Position numbers and translations under genes: made by a program. The notes under the pieces were generated by a model. It did no database searches. It saw only the letters and a list, made by a program, of their open reading frames with translations, and was not told the DNA's origin. 64,000 nucleotides of DNA from Rosa chinensis (Eukaryota; Streptophyta; Magnoliopsida; Rosales; Rosaceae), in assembly GCF_002994745.2 (NCBI RefSeq), contig NC_037092.1:81071824-81135823 (forward strand). Reading direction: 5' to 3'. Below are positions 45,747 through 56,807 of the stretch, one piece after another; the stretch's first letter is position 1; the number at the start of each line of letters is the position of its first letter.

Positions 45747-46508
45747 GTACGTTTGCTTGATTGGTGTAGGTTGTCAGATAAGGACGTTTTGTATATGCAA
45801 ACATTTACTTCCATTTTCTTGTATTTGAAAGTTGATATATACATATTATGCAGGAGGATTAGAATGGGGCTGCTCCAGCTAGAAGTGTTATGGTGTGGAT
45901 CCTAATATAAATTTGAAAGTATGCTTAGGCAGCAGCTGTGGTTGATAGTCTGGCCATCTTTTAGAAGTGAAGGTGCTGCAGTGCTGTTGTTTTGGCTTAC
46001 TCTTGATTGCTGCTTGGTTATAGATGATGGGTTTCATATTGTAATTTGATATTTTTCGGTTCATAATAATTGCTATAGATGGTACTAGCTTTGGTGTGCA
46101 ATTCACACCATTTTTTTTAAAAATGAAATATCTTTTTGTGACGGCAAAGTATCCGTCGCAAATAGTTTAGACATTGCGACGGCAACAGTTTTCCGTCACA
46201 AATACTTTTTGCAACGGCATTTTACCGTCGCAAATGGATTTTGTGACGTCACCTATTGCAACGCCAACATTTCTGTTGCAAAAGGCTTAATTTTCCATCA
46301 CGAAAATTTTTTCCGTCGCAAAAGCAATTCTTTTTAGTAGTGACATAGCCATAATATGAGATATCAACTAAAATTACTGTTGTGGAACAATTAAAATTCT
46401 GAAACACACAAGCTTAAGGAAATGGTTATATGATTACCTAATATATGTATGATCTCCTGACGAAACTGTCAAGTACTATCAAGCAAGTAATTTGTCAAGT
46501 AGTGGTAA

Positions 46509-46620
46509 CAACAGCTTACGGATCGCCGAGAAACATAGTTCTTTGCATACTTGTATACATTTCCAGCCTCAAGAAACTCCATTGGGAACTCAAAATCCAT
46601 TGGCTGTTGATCCAAAATAA
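46509..46620 (-). pseudogene. Unidentified captured exon in CACTA 2
   Basis: Minus strand, between a CAACAG acceptor and a GTAAGC donor: PMDFEFPMEFLEAGNVYKYA then KNYVSRRS. It is probably the exon just upstream of the one split at 46346/39083. The protein family was not recognised. Close to, but apparently not part of, the PEP carboxylase exons. Confidence 0.5.
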
Positions 46621-47278
46621 GAGCATGATAGTCAATTATTAGATCCCAGACAAACTATGCAATGAAAAAACTGTCACAATCTATTGTAAATAACTTATTT
46701 AATGTTTGGATTAATTTCAATTTACCCCCCTGAGGTTTGGGGTCAACATCATGTTATTCCCTGCAGTTTCAATTTAATCAGTATCACCATCATACTTTTC
46801 AATTTCATCACCCATGTCCATTCTGTCCAAATCGGACGTTATATCTGATGTTGGGGGCCCACTATAAGGGCTAAAATGGTCATTTCAAGACAAAAAAAAA
46901 TCACAACAAAAAATACCTTCTTTTTTTTCTTTTTTTTTTTTTTTTTTTCTGGCAACGCAAAAAATGCCCATTGCCCACTCATCCCTAGCCATGGATGCCT
47001 TGTCTTCTTCTTTCCTCTCCACATTGCCCACTCAATCTTCTGTTAGAATTGAAGAAAGACCCAGACACCTCCAAAAAGCACGACACCACAACCCCTACCA
47101 GAACAGACTCCTCCTCCATCCTACTCCTCACCACCACCCGCAAAACCTAATGCACCAGCACTTCCTGCTGTGATCTTCAACCTCTTCGACGACTTCATCA
47201 ACAACTTCGTCGACCCGCAGGTCAGGTCTTCAGTCGACCCCAAACACGCACTCTCCACCGCCCTCAGTGAGATCAGTT

Positions 47279-47758
47279 ATGGCCGGAAGAGAGCCTCGGC
47301 ATCTCCACCGCCTTCCCCAAATCGTCAACACGATGGCCCTCGAGGACCGCATCAATCTCTAGCAACGCGAGATCCAGTCCCTCCTCGGGGACAATCAACT
47401 CCTCGCGGCCACCCACGTGGCGCTCAAGCAGGACCTAACCACCGCTCAGAGTGACCTCCGCAACCTGAAGGTCGTCACCCGCCAAATCAAATCCGAGAGG
47501 AACGCCGAAGTCCACGAGGTCTACGACAGGTCGTTGAAGCTGGACGACGAGCTCTGCGACGTAGACGCCATGAAAGCCGAGTTGACTCTGGTCCGGAACG
47601 ACATCGAGGACTTGAGCAAGTCGCGGATGGAGCTCGTGACCAAGTTGAAGACGATCCAAAGAGAGAATGAGAGGGCTCGGTCCGACGAGTCGAAGCAAAT
47701 CGAAGCCATTAGAGACGAAATTGAGACTTTGAAGTTGGAGATTAAGAAAGGAAGGTAA
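47279..47758 (+). pseudogene. Captured FLX-like coiled-coil gene piece
   Basis: From the ATG at 47279 the frame stays open for 159 codons apart from one TAG at 47360-47362. Sequence: MAGREPRHLHRLP, LEDRINL-stop-QREIQSLLG, DNQLLAATHVALKQDLTTAQ, then a long coiled coil with heptads ([20 protein letters not shown]) and a stop at 47756-47758. The layout matches plant FLX-like proteins, related to FLOWERING LOCUS C EXPRESSOR, in their N-terminal half. The C-terminal part is not present. One stop mutation interrupts an otherwise clean frame. Confidence 0.78.
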
Positions 47759-47826
47759 AAAATTGAATCCTTTTTCGAATTTGTGAGAGAATTTTGAAAT
47801 TGCTGAGATCGAAGATCTTTGTCGAT

Positions 47827-48024
47827 TGTGTAGTGGCTGCGAGTGAAGATGTTGGAAGCGTCCTCCTTGCCGAAGATGAGCTTCTTGGGGTGGAAGAGCT
47901 GGCAGTAGGTTCTGGTGCGGTCCTCATCGATGACGGTGGGCTCGAGGTCGACGAAGATGGGGCGTGGGACGTGCTTGCAGGCGCCGGTCTCGGAGAAGAA
48001 GGTGCTGAAGGCACCGAAAGTTTG
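47827..48024 (-). pseudogene. Captured alpha-tubulin fragment
   Basis: Minus strand, uninterrupted: [62 protein letters not shown]. This is the N-terminal region of alpha-tubulin ([11 protein letters not shown] is diagnostic). Several residues differ from the near-invariant family pattern (for example DRTRTY for VRTGTY, KKLIF for EQLIS, SNIFTR for NNFARG), so it is no longer under tubulin constraint. Only about 66 codons were captured. Confidence 0.92.
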
Positions 48025-49162
48025 AGAAATTGTAGGTGTTTGAGAATAACTTTTGTATGCGTTGCAGCATTTTGTGGAGTAGAGGCTGTTCAGAGGAGGA
48101 TGGCAATGGTGGAGCAGAGGACAAACTACGTCTTAGCCCTTAAAATGGGTATTTTTTGCTTTGCCCAAAAAAAAAAAAAAGGTTTTTTTTTGTTCTGATT
48201 TTTTTTGTCTTTTAATGACCATTTTAACCCTTATAGTGGGCCCCCAACGTCAGATATAATGTCCGATTTGGACGGAATGGACACGGGTGATGAAATTGAA
48301 AAGTATGAGGGTGATACTGATCAAATTGAAACTGCAGGGACTAACATGATGTTGACCCCAAACCTCAGGGGGGTAAACTGAAATTAATCCTTAATATTTT
48401 ATTACATAGTGGGCATGTAGTTGTTTCTGTTCTTCATTATGTAAACAAAAATTATGACCTGATCTTCGTTAAAGCAATTGATCCAGCATTTGACATTCAA
48501 ATGGCAATGGCAAAGAATCAGAACCTTATGTTTTTAATTGAAAGATTTTGGATGACTTACAATTGGTACACCCAACAACTCCTTTTTAGGTATTGATTCG
48601 ACTTATAGAAGCTACATAAACTCACCAACCTGTGCAATGAAAAGGAAATCTTGAGAGTTAGAGTCAAACGTAAAAACCAATATATGCATTTCTGAGAGTG
48701 CAGAGACAAAAAGAGGAAAATCTTCTAAATTATCACAGAGAAGATGCCAACAGTTAAAGGTTTACAGTGTAATTGGTACATTGAGGACTTAATAGCAGCT
48801 TGCCAGCAGCATATTAAGGGTTTTCGGTTATCTCCTTAATGATTGACTCCTGCAGGGTGATGGTGAGAGTCAAAACAACGATAGCAGAATTTCAATTCAA
48901 TTCAATAATAAGAAACAAAATCAGGCCATTCTCAACAACAACATCAAACCAAAGAAAAGAAATCGAATAGCATTCATAGCAAAACCTGTTCACAGTATAT
49001 GCTTTCCATTAAAAATCATTGACTCTGCCTTACATAAGGTATTTAATTTTTTGGTGGAAAAGATTTACAAATGTTTCAAATTTGACAACAATATTGAATG
49101 ACATGGAAACTTATGCATATAAAGAACTAGAAACAGATCAATCCCAGAAACGAATTTGAAGA

Positions 49163-50155
49163 CGAACCTTCTTTATTGCTGACACGATGTAAATAATGAG
49201 GTACAGCTTTCCAAAGGGACTGCTCCACAATGTTCAAACTTGTGGTAAACAATATATACAATTTTATTGTCTGTAAGAGATACACACAATTTCAAAGAGC
49301 CAAAGCATGTGAAAATCAATGGCTCTAATGCTGAAGTGGTTTACCTACCCTAGCTTCATCAACTGGTGTGGGTTTATGGCGTCTAAGCTCATCTGTCTGC
49401 CATATATAAGTTATATCTTGCACCTATAAAAGCAAGAGTTAAATATAAATCATAAGGAAAATTTGAGAATATATCAATGTCATTAAGATGCAACCACCCT
49501 CACCCCAGTAAAATTGTTTTGTAAGAAGACAATAAGGTTGGAAAAACAATACCAAATCTTCAATCAACCTATCTCTGTCTTCACTAGTAAGATCAGATCG
49601 GTCTCTTAAATTTAAAAGATGTTGCAAGTAACTTGATATTATTAGTCGAAAGAAATTTTCACCATGTCTTTTAATCATCATGTTTACATCCTAAACATTG
49701 AGCAAAGCCACTATCCAGTCAAAGAAAGTCTGAAATGTTTATATTGTAAGGTTCGGCGATTAATTTGTGAAAAAATGTACAGTAAGAATTTAAGGTTGAG
49801 AACAAGACATCTAAATGAGTCAACAAGAAACACACACACATCTTATGTTCAACAGTGTGCTAATTAAACGAGGCACCATCAATGAAGCAGAACCTGAGTG
49901 AGTTTTAAATAAGATTATAGTTCCTTAATTGAGCGAGTGTTATCTGTACCAGAAAACTAAACAATATGAGTGATATTTGCTGCACTATTTTCTGTCCAGG
50001 CATACAATTCAAGACAAAGGATAGAAGGAAAAGAACCAACCTGCTTGCAAATGGTATCGTAAAGCTGGTCTGAGGAAACACCACGCTGCAGAAGCTGATT
50101 AAAAGTACCATCACAAGATTTTGATAGGGATGCCACATTCTTTTGTCTACGAACC
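49163..50155 (-). pseudogene. Captured bacterial-type PEP carboxylase exons
   Basis: Four exon pieces on the minus strand. Exon a, 50041-50155: VRRQKNVASLSKSCDGTFNQ then LLQRGVSSDQLYDTICKQ. Exon b, about 49553-49635: LQHLLNLRDRSDLTSEDRDR then LIEDL. Exon c, about 49350-49424: VQDITYIWQTDELRRHKPTP then VDEAR. Exon d, about 49163-49250: LNIVEQSLWKAVPHYLHRVS. The order and spacing follow the plant bacterial-type PEPC (PPC4-like), an enzyme that adds bicarbonate to phosphoenolpyruvate. The exon segment between a and b with the catalytic TAHPT His is missing, and so is all sequence after d. Not functional as PEPC. It lies within CACTA 2. Confidence 0.85.
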
Positions 50156-50398
50156 CTGCACAAATAAATAATTTCTCTATATTCACTAAAATGCTTATAA
50201 CATTCAAATCTGGGTCCATTTTACACCAAAAAACCCAAAACAGAATAGATCAAATTCAGAAAAAACAACAATGAGAACAAGGAAGAGTTGGAATAGGAAC
50301 TACCTTGGTGGAGCCTTGGAGAAGATAAGGCATAGATTCGATAGGAACTAGACTGCCAGAGAGAGAACATGGCATCTGAGAATGGAATTTTAGGGTTG

Positions 50399-50403
<5 letters not shown>

Positions 50404-50448
<45 letters not shown>
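50404..50448. repeat. (GA)n microsatellite in CACTA 2
   Basis: About 45 bp. On the minus strand, upstream of PEPC exon a, so it may be part of a captured CT-rich leader. Confidence 0.95.
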
Positions 50449-50822
50449 AAAGGGCTCAAGCTTGGGTTTTTTATTTGACCAACATCCAAGCAACTTCTAA
50501 CGTCGACTAACTTTTGATCGAGGCCTGGAGATGGCAACGGGTCAGATCTTGAGAGAAAAGAAACAAAGCTGAAGGCTTCAAACGGAGAGTCGTTCTTCTC
50601 GAGAATCCCTCCTTGGCTTAAAGTTAGCGCCATTTGGACCTTGACACAGAGCTTGGAAGCATGTGAATGGTGGCTTCGAGTTCTTTGTAGTGCTAAGTGA
50701 TGGGAAATGATCTTTTCCTTACTGCAACAGTCACCCAGAAGATTCAAAACACTAGAGAGGAGAGAGATCGAAAATTAAAAGGAGGGGAGAAAAAACTAGA
50801 TTGATCTTGTTTTGGTCTGGAG

Positions 50823-50829
<7 letters not shown>

Positions 50830-50880
<51 letters not shown>
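50830..50880. repeat. (GA)n microsatellite 2 in CACTA 2
   Basis: About 51 bp of GA. The Leu/Ser-repeat ORFs on the minus strand across this and the previous tract are artefacts. Confidence 0.95.
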
Positions 50881-50884
<4 letters not shown>

Positions 50885-51179
50885 AACCTCCATATCTAGA
50901 TCTAAATTAGGTTTCAACTCTGGAGTGAAGGGGGTATATTGAAGGAAGGTTTCTCTCATCGTCGATCAGCTCTTCATCACTAATCCGATGGTTATAAAAG
51001 ATTGTCAAAATCGATAAAGGCAAGTGTGTCAGCTCCACTACCGTGTTTGACACCAATATCAGTGGGCTGGGTTATTACTAAATTATAAATATCTCCATTT
51101 TCTCACTTTGACACTATTGTATAGTGTGACCATAATTTAACCCACCGAAATTTCACAACGGTGGCTTACTATTTCCATT

Positions 51180-51755
51180 TCACGCACCAATGCTGCAAAA
51201 GTGTGTAAAAATTAGTATCTTTAGGCCACATTTGTGGTAGTGTTGTCTTTCATTTTCTACACACCAGGACTGCAGCAGCATAAATGGAACCTGGGGACGT
51301 AGCTCATGATCAAGTTCTATTTCGGCGTATCGGAGCTTCTTCCTTAACGACTTGGCCAAGCAAACCGAATCAACTCCATCTCCGATCAAAACAACTTGGT
51401 CTTTATCCGCTTCTATAGACACATCGTTTATACCTACTTAAATAATTAGCAGTTTATCATTAATTTAAATCATTTTCTTTTAGTTGTCCCAACTTACTAT
51501 CCTATATATCATCACTTGGGTGTGTCTACTTTTACACAAAAGATAATTGATATTTAGTTGATGATGCATACCTTTAAAGCCGGCAGCAATCTTGAAGGCC
51601 TCAGTTTTGCGCTTCTCAGTGCTAAATTGCACCTTTAACACCATCTTTTGCTGTGTAAGTTAACGACGATATATAGTTAAAGCCTTCTGTACAAACATTT
51701 ATCTTAAAGAAACTTCATAGATTTATCCAATGACGATTAAAAGGCTTACCTTTAT
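51180..51755 (-). pseudogene. HMA-domain (HIPP-like) protein, copy 3, broken
   Basis: Three exons as in copies 1 and 2: 51750-51755, 51572-51650 (79 bp) and exon 3 from 51433 downwards. Exon 1 is ATAAAG instead of ATGAAG, so the start is lost. Exon 3 begins GINDVSIEADKDQVVLIGDG and stays similar through KKLRYAEI at about 51318. There a deletion removes the Lys/Glu-rich linker and shifts frame; one alternative frame then reads YVPRFHLCCCSPGV, which may be the old tail. The open frame continues past the CACTA 2 border at 51242 into transposon sequence and stops at 51180. Confidence 0.8.
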
Positions 51756-52314
51756 GGTGGAGATCGACTGGAGAGTTTAGGTAAAATTTGGTGCGGTCAA
51801 AACGTTTTGAGAGGAAAACCTACGAATATGTGTATGTATCTCTATTCTAATACTTGAACATTTGGAGCCTTAGAGTTTGCTTGCAGAGAAATAATGATGC
51901 CATTTCTATTTATAAGAACCTAGTGTTTGTAGAATAATAGGAAGAATATCACAAATTGTCACTGAATTATAACATGTTCGACACTTTGGTTACTCAACTT
52001 TTGAATATATCACTTTGGTCACTCAACTTAAACACTGTCCATCACTTTTGTCATTGCCGTTAAATTTACTATTTTATGCCGTTAGAGTTAGGGATGACAA
52101 AAATCCCCAAGGAGCTTTATTGGATACCCGCCCCTAATGGGGGGAGAATTCGGAGACAAATGGGGAATGAGGATGAGGATCCCCAATCTCCGCCATCTAA
52201 GATTGGGGATGGGGATCACTATATTGGGGATGGGGCGGGGATGGTATAGTGATCCCCATCTCCAAACCTGCCTCAATAATATATACATATATTTAACTTA
52301 TATATATATTTTAA

Positions 52315-52501
52315 CCACTGCAAGTGGCCTAGTGATTCTTGCCTAGTTGGGTGTGCTCCCCAACCTAAGTTCGAACCCCGAAGCTGTCAAAGTGGCCAGG
52401 CACTGTGCTGCAATGCACAGTTGAAGCATTTCACATGTGCCGAAGGGGTTTATCTTGGGCCTAGGAAGCCTTTAGGTTCCCCTTGACAAAGTAAAAAAAA
52501 A
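52315..52501 (+). mobile_element. tRNA-derived SINE
   Basis: 187 bp. It has an A-box-like GTGGCCTAGTGATTCTTG near the 5' end and a B box GTTCGAACCCC at about 52371, a middle with GGCACTGTGCTGCAATGCAC, and a short A tail (52494-52503). Flanked by a long target duplication, AACTTATATATATATTTTAA (52295-52314) and AACTTATATATATTTTAA (52502-52519). The related hAT A lacks it at the same place. It uses LINE machinery and codes for nothing. Confidence 0.85.
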
Positions 52502-53429
52502 AACTTATATATATTTTAATTTATTTTTTATAATATAAATCACAAATATATACATTTACTACTTTACTTTAATGGCTACGCTTTTACTTTAATGGTGTTT
52601 TGACTTTTGCACTCACTGAATTATGATTTATGAATTTAATCATGTTTTAAATTTATTTGTTGTAGATTTTGATTTTAAAAAAGGCAATATGAGAAAAAAA
52701 ATTATTTTATTTATTAAATTCTTATTTGGGATTTGGGGCGGGTTTGCAGGCTTAGTCGCTAGTGGGGATGGGGACGTAGAATCCCCAATATATTTTTAGG
52801 GTGCAACTATTGTCACCCTATCATTTTCTTTGTTCACCCTACAAATATGTGAATTATTGAAAGACTATATTACCCAAATTTAAAATTACAAATAAGTACA
52901 TTAATTTTCTAAATCCAAATTAATCTGTAAGGAAAACTAAATACATAATTAATTAATTAAATACAAAACTACTTAATTTCTCATCGAATAACATTAGTCT
53001 TCATCTTCTCCACCCAAATTTGAATTTATTACTATTTTTCTGTCTTTTTGGTGCATCTTCATATTTAATTCATTATTCAATTCACAAAACCATTAGTGTT
53101 AATTTCATCAAAATCTTTGAATATCGTTTATGAACACTGAAAGTAAAAATTTAAAACTCGAAGAAAAAAACAGTCTCTTCTTTCATTGCTCATAGTTGTT
53201 AACTTACCAATTTTTTAATATAGATTAAAATAGACGAACATTAAAACTGAATGTAAAAATTAAAAAAATGGAAGTAAATCAAACTATGATTTTATTAGTA
53301 AACTTTAATATATTTTATTTTTTTAATTGATATAAAGTAAATGAGAGATTTTAGTTAAAAAAATTTCTTTTTTAATTGAATGTGTCATATAAGGATATTT
53401 CTGGAAAGAGAAATAGGTTAGATAAGAAA

Positions 53430-53645
53430 ATTTAAAGGAAAAACATATTATGTGCCTTCGTCAAAGCGACTGACGGAGAGGGAATCAAGGAATCAGTTAT
53501 TACCATCAATCAGCACAATTATAGATCAATAAGCATTTAATGTATTTAATGTAATTGATATTTCTGTTGTAATTCTATCTCTATATAAAGAGACTATGAA
53601 ATGAAATGAGTAAACCAATTCCAATTATCATTTTACTTTTATACA
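53430..53645 (+). repeat. Copia 2 5' LTR
   Basis: Begins ATTTAAAGG where the 3' LTR has TGTTAAAGA, so the terminal TG is lost, probably with a small deletion at the junction. Contains CTATATAAAGAG (TATA-like). Confidence 0.9.
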
Positions 53646-55219
53646 TTATCAGCACGCTTAGAGCCAATAGCCAAGAAAAAAAAAAAAAAAAACCAAAACC
53701 CCAAAAGTCTGAATTTCTTTCTTCTTCCCATCGAAACCAAAAGAAAACAAAACCCAAAAGTCTGAATTTCTTCTCTGGACACCCAAGCCCCACAAGGACC
53801 TCACCTCGACCCGACCCGGACTGGATTTCGGTCCGGTTTCCTTGCCCAGCTCTGACGCGGCCCAATCCTGCTCACCGGTGCGGACTCGTCCTGCTCACCA
53901 GTGTCCCAGATCGACTTCATTTTCTCCAGTCGATCACCTGCAGCCCACCTCGTTTCCAGTCGCACAGCCCAGTCGCTTACCTTCGTCTTCCTCCAGCAAC
54001 GACCCCAACACCTTCGCCTTGCACGTCCAGCGTTTGCAGTCCCAGCCCAACCCACCTGCAACGGTGCTGCTCCCTCGCCCAGCCCAGATTCTGGCGCATA
54101 CTCAGCCCAGATTTGCGAGCGTTCATCAGCCCAGATTTGCAGCAGCACCACCGGTGAACAACAGCAGCAGTCCACAGCTAGCAGCAGCGCAGCCTCGCCT
54201 CGCCTAGCAAACCACCGCGCCTGCCAAGCCCCGGCGACCCCTCACAGCCCAGCCCCGCGCCTTGCTGCAACCCAGCCCCGCGCACTGCTGCTGCTACTGC
54301 ACCGAGCTCCGATCCCAACAGCCTCAAGCACCGATCGCCTGTAGCTGCACACGGAAGAAGACACACCTGCAAACCAGAAGGAAGGAGAGCAGAAGGAGGA
54401 GGAAGAGAGAGAACAAAAACAACAAAGAGAAAAAAAAACAAAAGGCCCAAAGAATAGAAGGCCCAGAGAAAAGAAAAAAAAACTCGGCCCAAAGTAAAGG
54501 GGCCAGCCCAAAGAGCAGACCCGGCCCAGACCGAAAAAAAAACATCGTTACACACGCCTGCATCAACACGCGCGTGCGCTAGGATCGTTTTGTTTTCTCG
54601 AAATCAAGTATGTTTTTCTTTATTTTGTTTTTATGATTTTAATCAAGCATGTGAATTTTATTTATGTTTTCTATTTTTACGCATGCTTTATACTTCATTG
54701 TTCATGCTTTTATTATATTTTGTTATTAAACATGTTTAGTTAAGATAATTTTGATCATTTTAAGCATGCCTTGTTATTTATATAAATTATGTTTAAGCAT
54801 GCTTTATATTTTATTGCTTATATTTTTATTATGAATTTTAAGCATGTTTCATGATTTTTATTTTACGCATGATATATTACTGCTATTAGTATGTGTAACA
54901 CATATTTTGGTGTTTATTTGTGAATTTTTTGAGCATGCCATGTAATTTATTTTTATATGCGATGTTTTATTTATTATTAAATGTGCTATTGTTATTTTTA
55001 GAATGCTATACAAAAATTGCGGTTTGCCATGATAATGAAAATTCATGCGCATTATCCATACACACTTACTGTGATAAAGCATTTTCACATAGCATTGAAA
55101 GACAAAAAATGTGACCATTATGAATCTTGGTCTTGAAATCTAATTCTCATTTTTAGAAAATGATTTACATGGATGTCTTTATGACTGCGTAATTTATATC
55201 TTCTATCTTGTTTATGTAG
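53646..55219 (+). other. Copia 2 leader
   Basis: About 1.6 kb between LTR and gag. 53660-54590 is C-rich and open in several frames (proline/serine-rich ORFs at 53606-54582), but has no domain and is probably untranslated leader. 54600-55200 is AT-rich with repeated GCATG-TTTAT words. Confidence 0.6.
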
Positions 55220-56312
55220 ATGGCTGATCCAACTCGACTTGAATTTGACATCTTGGACTCAGAAGAACTTGAGTACCATCGTTGGGTTTCTGATATGGAA
55301 ACTACCTTTGTAGCAAAAGACTACACTGCCACCATTACCGACCCCAAAGATGATGAACTATACCGACCCCAAAGATGATGAACTATCTAATAAGGTGAAA
55401 GCAAATGCCTTAATATTTCTGAGGCGGCATATTGATACTAGCCTACGCTGGGAATACCTATAGCTGAAGACACCCAAAGAACTGTGGAATGCCCTTAAGG
55501 GATGTTTTGGGAATATTCATGAAACTTTACTCCCAGAACTGACCGTTCAGTGGAATGAAATCCGCTTACTTGACTACAAAAGGATAAATGACTTCAACAA
55601 AAATATGTTGCGCCTCAAGGCACGTCTCAATTTTTGTGGAAGGAAACTCACAGAAAATGATATGATCCAGATGACTCTTTCCATTTTTCCTACTTGAGCA
55701 ATTATACTAGCGAACCAGTATAGGCTGGAGTATGACAACAAAAGAATCACAACCTTCAAAAAATTGATCAACCTACTGCAAGTGGCTGAGAGGCATAATA
55801 AGGTTCTTTTGAGCAACAATGATAGGCCCATTGGGACAAAGAAAATTCCAGAGACTAATTATGGCAAAGTGAAAGGTGGAAAGAACCCCAATGCAAAGGG
55901 GGTTAGACGTGCTGATCCCTACCCACGTGGCAATAATGCACCACGTGGTAAGGGACGTGGGGGTCGGGATATGGGCCGTGGAGGCCCTGCTAATGTATGG
56001 CGCAGAGATGGTGGTGCTGGCCCTAGTGGTCATGGCAACAAGGTGCGAAGGGCACCTAAGAACCCTTCAGTCAAACAAGATAGAGTTGGCAATGAACCAT
56101 GCTATAGGTGTGGAGTCATTAAGCATTGGTACAAGAACTGCCAAGCAAGCAACATAGTTGGAGCCACTTACAAGAGGTATAGGAAGTCTAAAGAACAAGA
56201 GGCTCACTATATGGAAGAAGAAGGTCATGACCCAAATGTTAACCTCACTATTGCAGACTTCAATGGCAACAAGGAACTTGCTCCGTCAATGGATGCTTCA
56301 GACTTTGACTGA
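55220..56312 (+). pseudogene. Copia 2 gag (nearly intact)
   Basis: Starts MADPTRLEFDILDSEELEYH then RWVSDMETTFVAKDY. A 25-bp exact tandem duplication (unit ACCGACCCCAAAGATGATGA..., 55337-55361 repeated at 55362-55386) shifts the frame. One further stop interrupts the middle (FPT-stop at about 55695). 55764-56312 is open: RHNKVLLSNNDRPIGTKKIP, a basic Arg/Gly stretch, and the zinc knuckle CYRCGVIKHWYKNC, a good CCHC. It ends DASDFD-stop. Gag forms the particle that packages element RNA. Repairable only on paper; as it stands it is broken. Confidence 0.85.
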
Positions 56313-56807
56313 TGTGCTTTATTTATTTTCCAAAGACAGATGTGAAGGCATAATGCCTCACTTTTAATTAGACTATTGCTTGGTCTTAAAATTTATTTCA
56401 ATAATGGTTTGATGAATTAGAACAAGACCATGATTTGATTATCGTTGACTTATTAATAAATTTGAATTTTATTCTGAAGCACTGAATTTATTCAAATTTA
56501 TTTACTACACAAATTTACATGGTTCGAAATAACACTAAATATGTAAAGCAATACATCTAGAAAAAGAAAAAAAATTATTTGAATGAAAAGATTATCATTC
56601 TACCTAACATAGAAATACTCTAAAGAATATGAGATATATTTAATGTCACAGACGCTCTGTATGCACCAAGAGCTAATCGAACCTTGTTAAAGATTCAAAA
56701 ATATTCGTGCCAACGGTTATCATGTAAAAACACACTGTGAGAATGGAACTGAATACCTTTATATTACCTCTAATAAACGTGAAAGGAAACGCATTTTAGA
56801 AGAACTT

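Larger units (their letters stand above)
39084..46342 (+). mobile_element. CACTA element 1 (inner), a gene-capturing transposon
   Basis: Ends CACTACTAAAAACAATTGC and, inverted, CACTACTAAAAAGAATTGC; 3-bp target duplication ACA (39081-39083 and 46343-46345). Subterminal regions carry many direct and inverted copies of the motif TTTGCGACGG (39116-39168, 41930-42015, 46138-46322), as CACTA elements do for transposase binding. There is no transposase. Inside are plus-strand exons of casein kinase I, plant cysteine oxidase and NADP-isocitrate dehydrogenase. A 2.7-kb solo LTR interrupts the 5' subterminal region. Confidence 0.93.
46708..48390. mobile_element. MULE F, a Pack-MULE with two gene pieces
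   Basis: Long inverted ends of about 200 bp (46708-46905 and 48195-48390; GGATTAATTTCA-TTTACC at the tips, GGGGGCCCACTATAAGGG further in). Flanked by TTAATGTTT and TTAATATTT, a 9-bp duplication with one mismatch. 1,683 bp. It carries FLX-like sequence on the plus strand and alpha-tubulin on the minus strand, pointing towards each other. No transposase. Confidence 0.9.
38619..51242. mobile_element. CACTA element 2 (outer, 12.6 kb)
   Basis: Ends CACTACCACAAAATTGGCCTA at 38619 and, inverted, CACTACCACAAATGTGGCCTA ending at 51242. The 3-bp target duplication TTG flanks it (38616-38618 and 51243-51245), as expected for CACTA transposons. About 3.7 kb is its own DNA; the rest is a nested CACTA and a MULE. 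I see no transposase. It carries minus-strand exons of bacterial-type PEP carboxylase and an unidentified gene. It sits directly downstream of HIPP copy 3, and the copy 3 frame now runs into it. Confidence 0.9.

Noticed and set aside
45604..45828. Second plus frame over the isocitrate dehydrogenase exon
   Set aside because: The exon match, bounded by AG and GT, begins at 45637; the upstream residues are intron.
47742..48198. ORFs overlapping the tubulin piece in other frames (Ser/Pro-rich minus frame, acidic plus frame)
   Set aside because: Shadows of the alpha-tubulin fragment, which reads in a third frame.
50256..50959. Overlapping minus-strand ORFs with long Leu-Ser repeats
   Set aside because: They are GA/CT microsatellites read in frame, probably a CT-rich leader of the captured PEPC piece.
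52330..52400. tRNA gene suggested by A and B boxes
   Set aside because: No cloverleaf or CCA-side pairing could be made; the boxes belong to a SINE with an A tail and long target duplications.
53606..54582. Several overlapping ORFs on both strands, Pro/Ser- or Leu/Gly-rich
   Set aside because: C-rich leader of copia 2, open in many frames because of composition; no domain.
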